Position numbers and translations under genes: made by a program
Notes under the pieces: generated by a model
Databases searched by the model: none
Told to the model about the DNA's origin: nothing
Seen by the model: the letters and a program-made list of their open reading frames with translations, nothing else
Shown: positions 4,827-5,228 of the stretch, one piece after another
Layout: each line of letters begins with the position of its first letter
Position numbering within the stretch: the stretch's first letter is position 1
Assembly: GCA_020053565.1 (NCBI GenBank)
Contig: JAGVMY010000034.1
Span: 1 to 5,228 of the forward strand
Reading direction: 5' to 3'
Source: Thermodesulfovibrionales bacterium
Lineage (GTDB): Bacteria; Nitrospirota; Thermodesulfovibrionia; Thermodesulfovibrionales; SM23-35
Length of the DNA: 5,228 nt

Positions 4827-5165
4827 TCATAAGACAGGCAGAGAGTATTTCCGCACTCTAAAGGTGAGAAATAATGAGGCAGTTGTTTCGATCGCCCCTC
4901 TTATCACACCTCTCTCAGATTCCTCGACATATTTGCTGAGAATTGTGTTTCTCGCAAGGATTATTTCAGCTGTAGTGTTCAGAATCTCGATCAGCCTCTG
5001 AAAAAGAAATGTTATTTCATCCATAGCCTTGTCACTGAAAAAGATTTCTTCCCTTACTTTTTTATCGATAAGTTCAACTATTCTCTCTATGTTTTCTGCA
5101 ATCCTCAAAATGTAAACAGGAACAGTAAGACCGAAAAATAGAGATAGACTTTGGCATACCTTTTG
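4827..5165 (-). pseudogene. Remnant of a PhoU-like helical domain (Na/Pi-cotransporter or PhoU type)
   Basis: The frame is open from 5165 to a TGA at 4827 with no ATG start at the head; the first plausible start is TTG at 5108, with no Shine-Dalgarno. The reading includes a hydrophobic LSLFFGLTVPVYI, then LRIAENIERIVELIDKK, which resembles the RIADNIERIGD block of PhoU-like domains, then amphipathic helices (FQRLIEILNTTAEIIL) and IETTASLFL, similar to the IETSSLHLDL block of Na/Pi-cotransporter C-terminal domains. The expected end of the domain is missing: it ends soon after in LPVL. Upstream all frames carry stops within a short distance. I read this as a decayed fragment, but a real small protein from TTG 5108 (93 residues) cannot be excluded. 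The family assignment rests on remembered motif style only. Confidence 0.4.
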
Positions 5166-5228
5166 TCATGCCTTTTTGAATCAATTTTTTAATTCCAATT
5201 ACGGGTTATTTCTGCTAAATCTGCACTA

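Noticed and set aside
5153..5177. Terminator-like hairpin on the plus strand: GGCAT (5153-5157) with ATGCC (5168-5172), then five T
   Set aside because: The stem is only five pairs with a ten-base loop, and no plus-strand gene precedes it closely; it probably arose by chance.
5189..5228. Short minus-strand open stretch from the right edge, reading SADLAEITRNWN then stop
   Set aside because: It could be the C-terminus of a gene beyond the edge, but twelve codons are too few to support a call.

Overview
The window (about 5.2 kb, moderately AT-rich) looks like the chromosome of a Gram-negative anaerobe. It carries the barrel of an Omp85 outer-membrane protein, a SurA-type periplasmic chaperone and a lipoprotein (two membranes), plus two subunits of an oxygen-sensitive 2-oxoacid:ferredoxin oxidoreductase (anaerobic, ferredoxin-based metabolism). 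A Nitrospirota or Desulfobacterota-like host would fit the protein style and the heptamer repeats, but this is an inference and the sequence does not fix it. No mobile element, CRISPR array, tRNA or rRNA is visible.

Layout. Positions 1-1490 (+) hold an envelope-biogenesis pair: the C-terminal part of a BamA/TamA-type protein (cut off by the left edge), then a short SurA N-domain chaperone without a parvulin domain. Its GTG start lies inside a tandem heptamer repeat. Positions 1541-4224 (-) hold a compact four-gene cluster, transcribed ppx/gppA > korB > korC > GNAT acetyltransferase. The first two genes overlap by 35 bp, korB and korC abut, and the last two overlap by 20 bp, so translational coupling is likely. 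The korC gene must start at a CTG codon (2534) to include its GFGGQGI motif. No KorA or KorD subunit is present. The two blocks converge on a 50-bp gap that holds a 10-bp inverted repeat.

Positions 4225-4430 form a divergent promoter region. On the minus strand a good -10 box sits only 8 bp before the ppx ATG, with no Shine-Dalgarno, suggesting a leaderless mRNA. On the plus strand a perfect TTGACA and a near-perfect Shine-Dalgarno serve a 74-residue Ala/Pro/Lys/Glu-rich lipoprotein (4431-4655), which contains a 36-bp tandem duplication and is followed by a clear hairpin terminator.

Positions 4700-5228 are mostly non-coding or decayed. A minus-strand open frame encodes a PhoU-like helical segment that seems to be a remnant of a larger phosphate-transport or PhoU-type protein.

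Working together: the left pair would help insert or fold outer-membrane proteins. The minus-strand cluster couples a polyphosphate/(p)ppGpp phosphohydrolase with oxidoreductase subunits, a link of position only. The strongest leads are the heptamer-embedded start, the split Kor complex, and the small, apparently well-expressed repeat lipoprotein.
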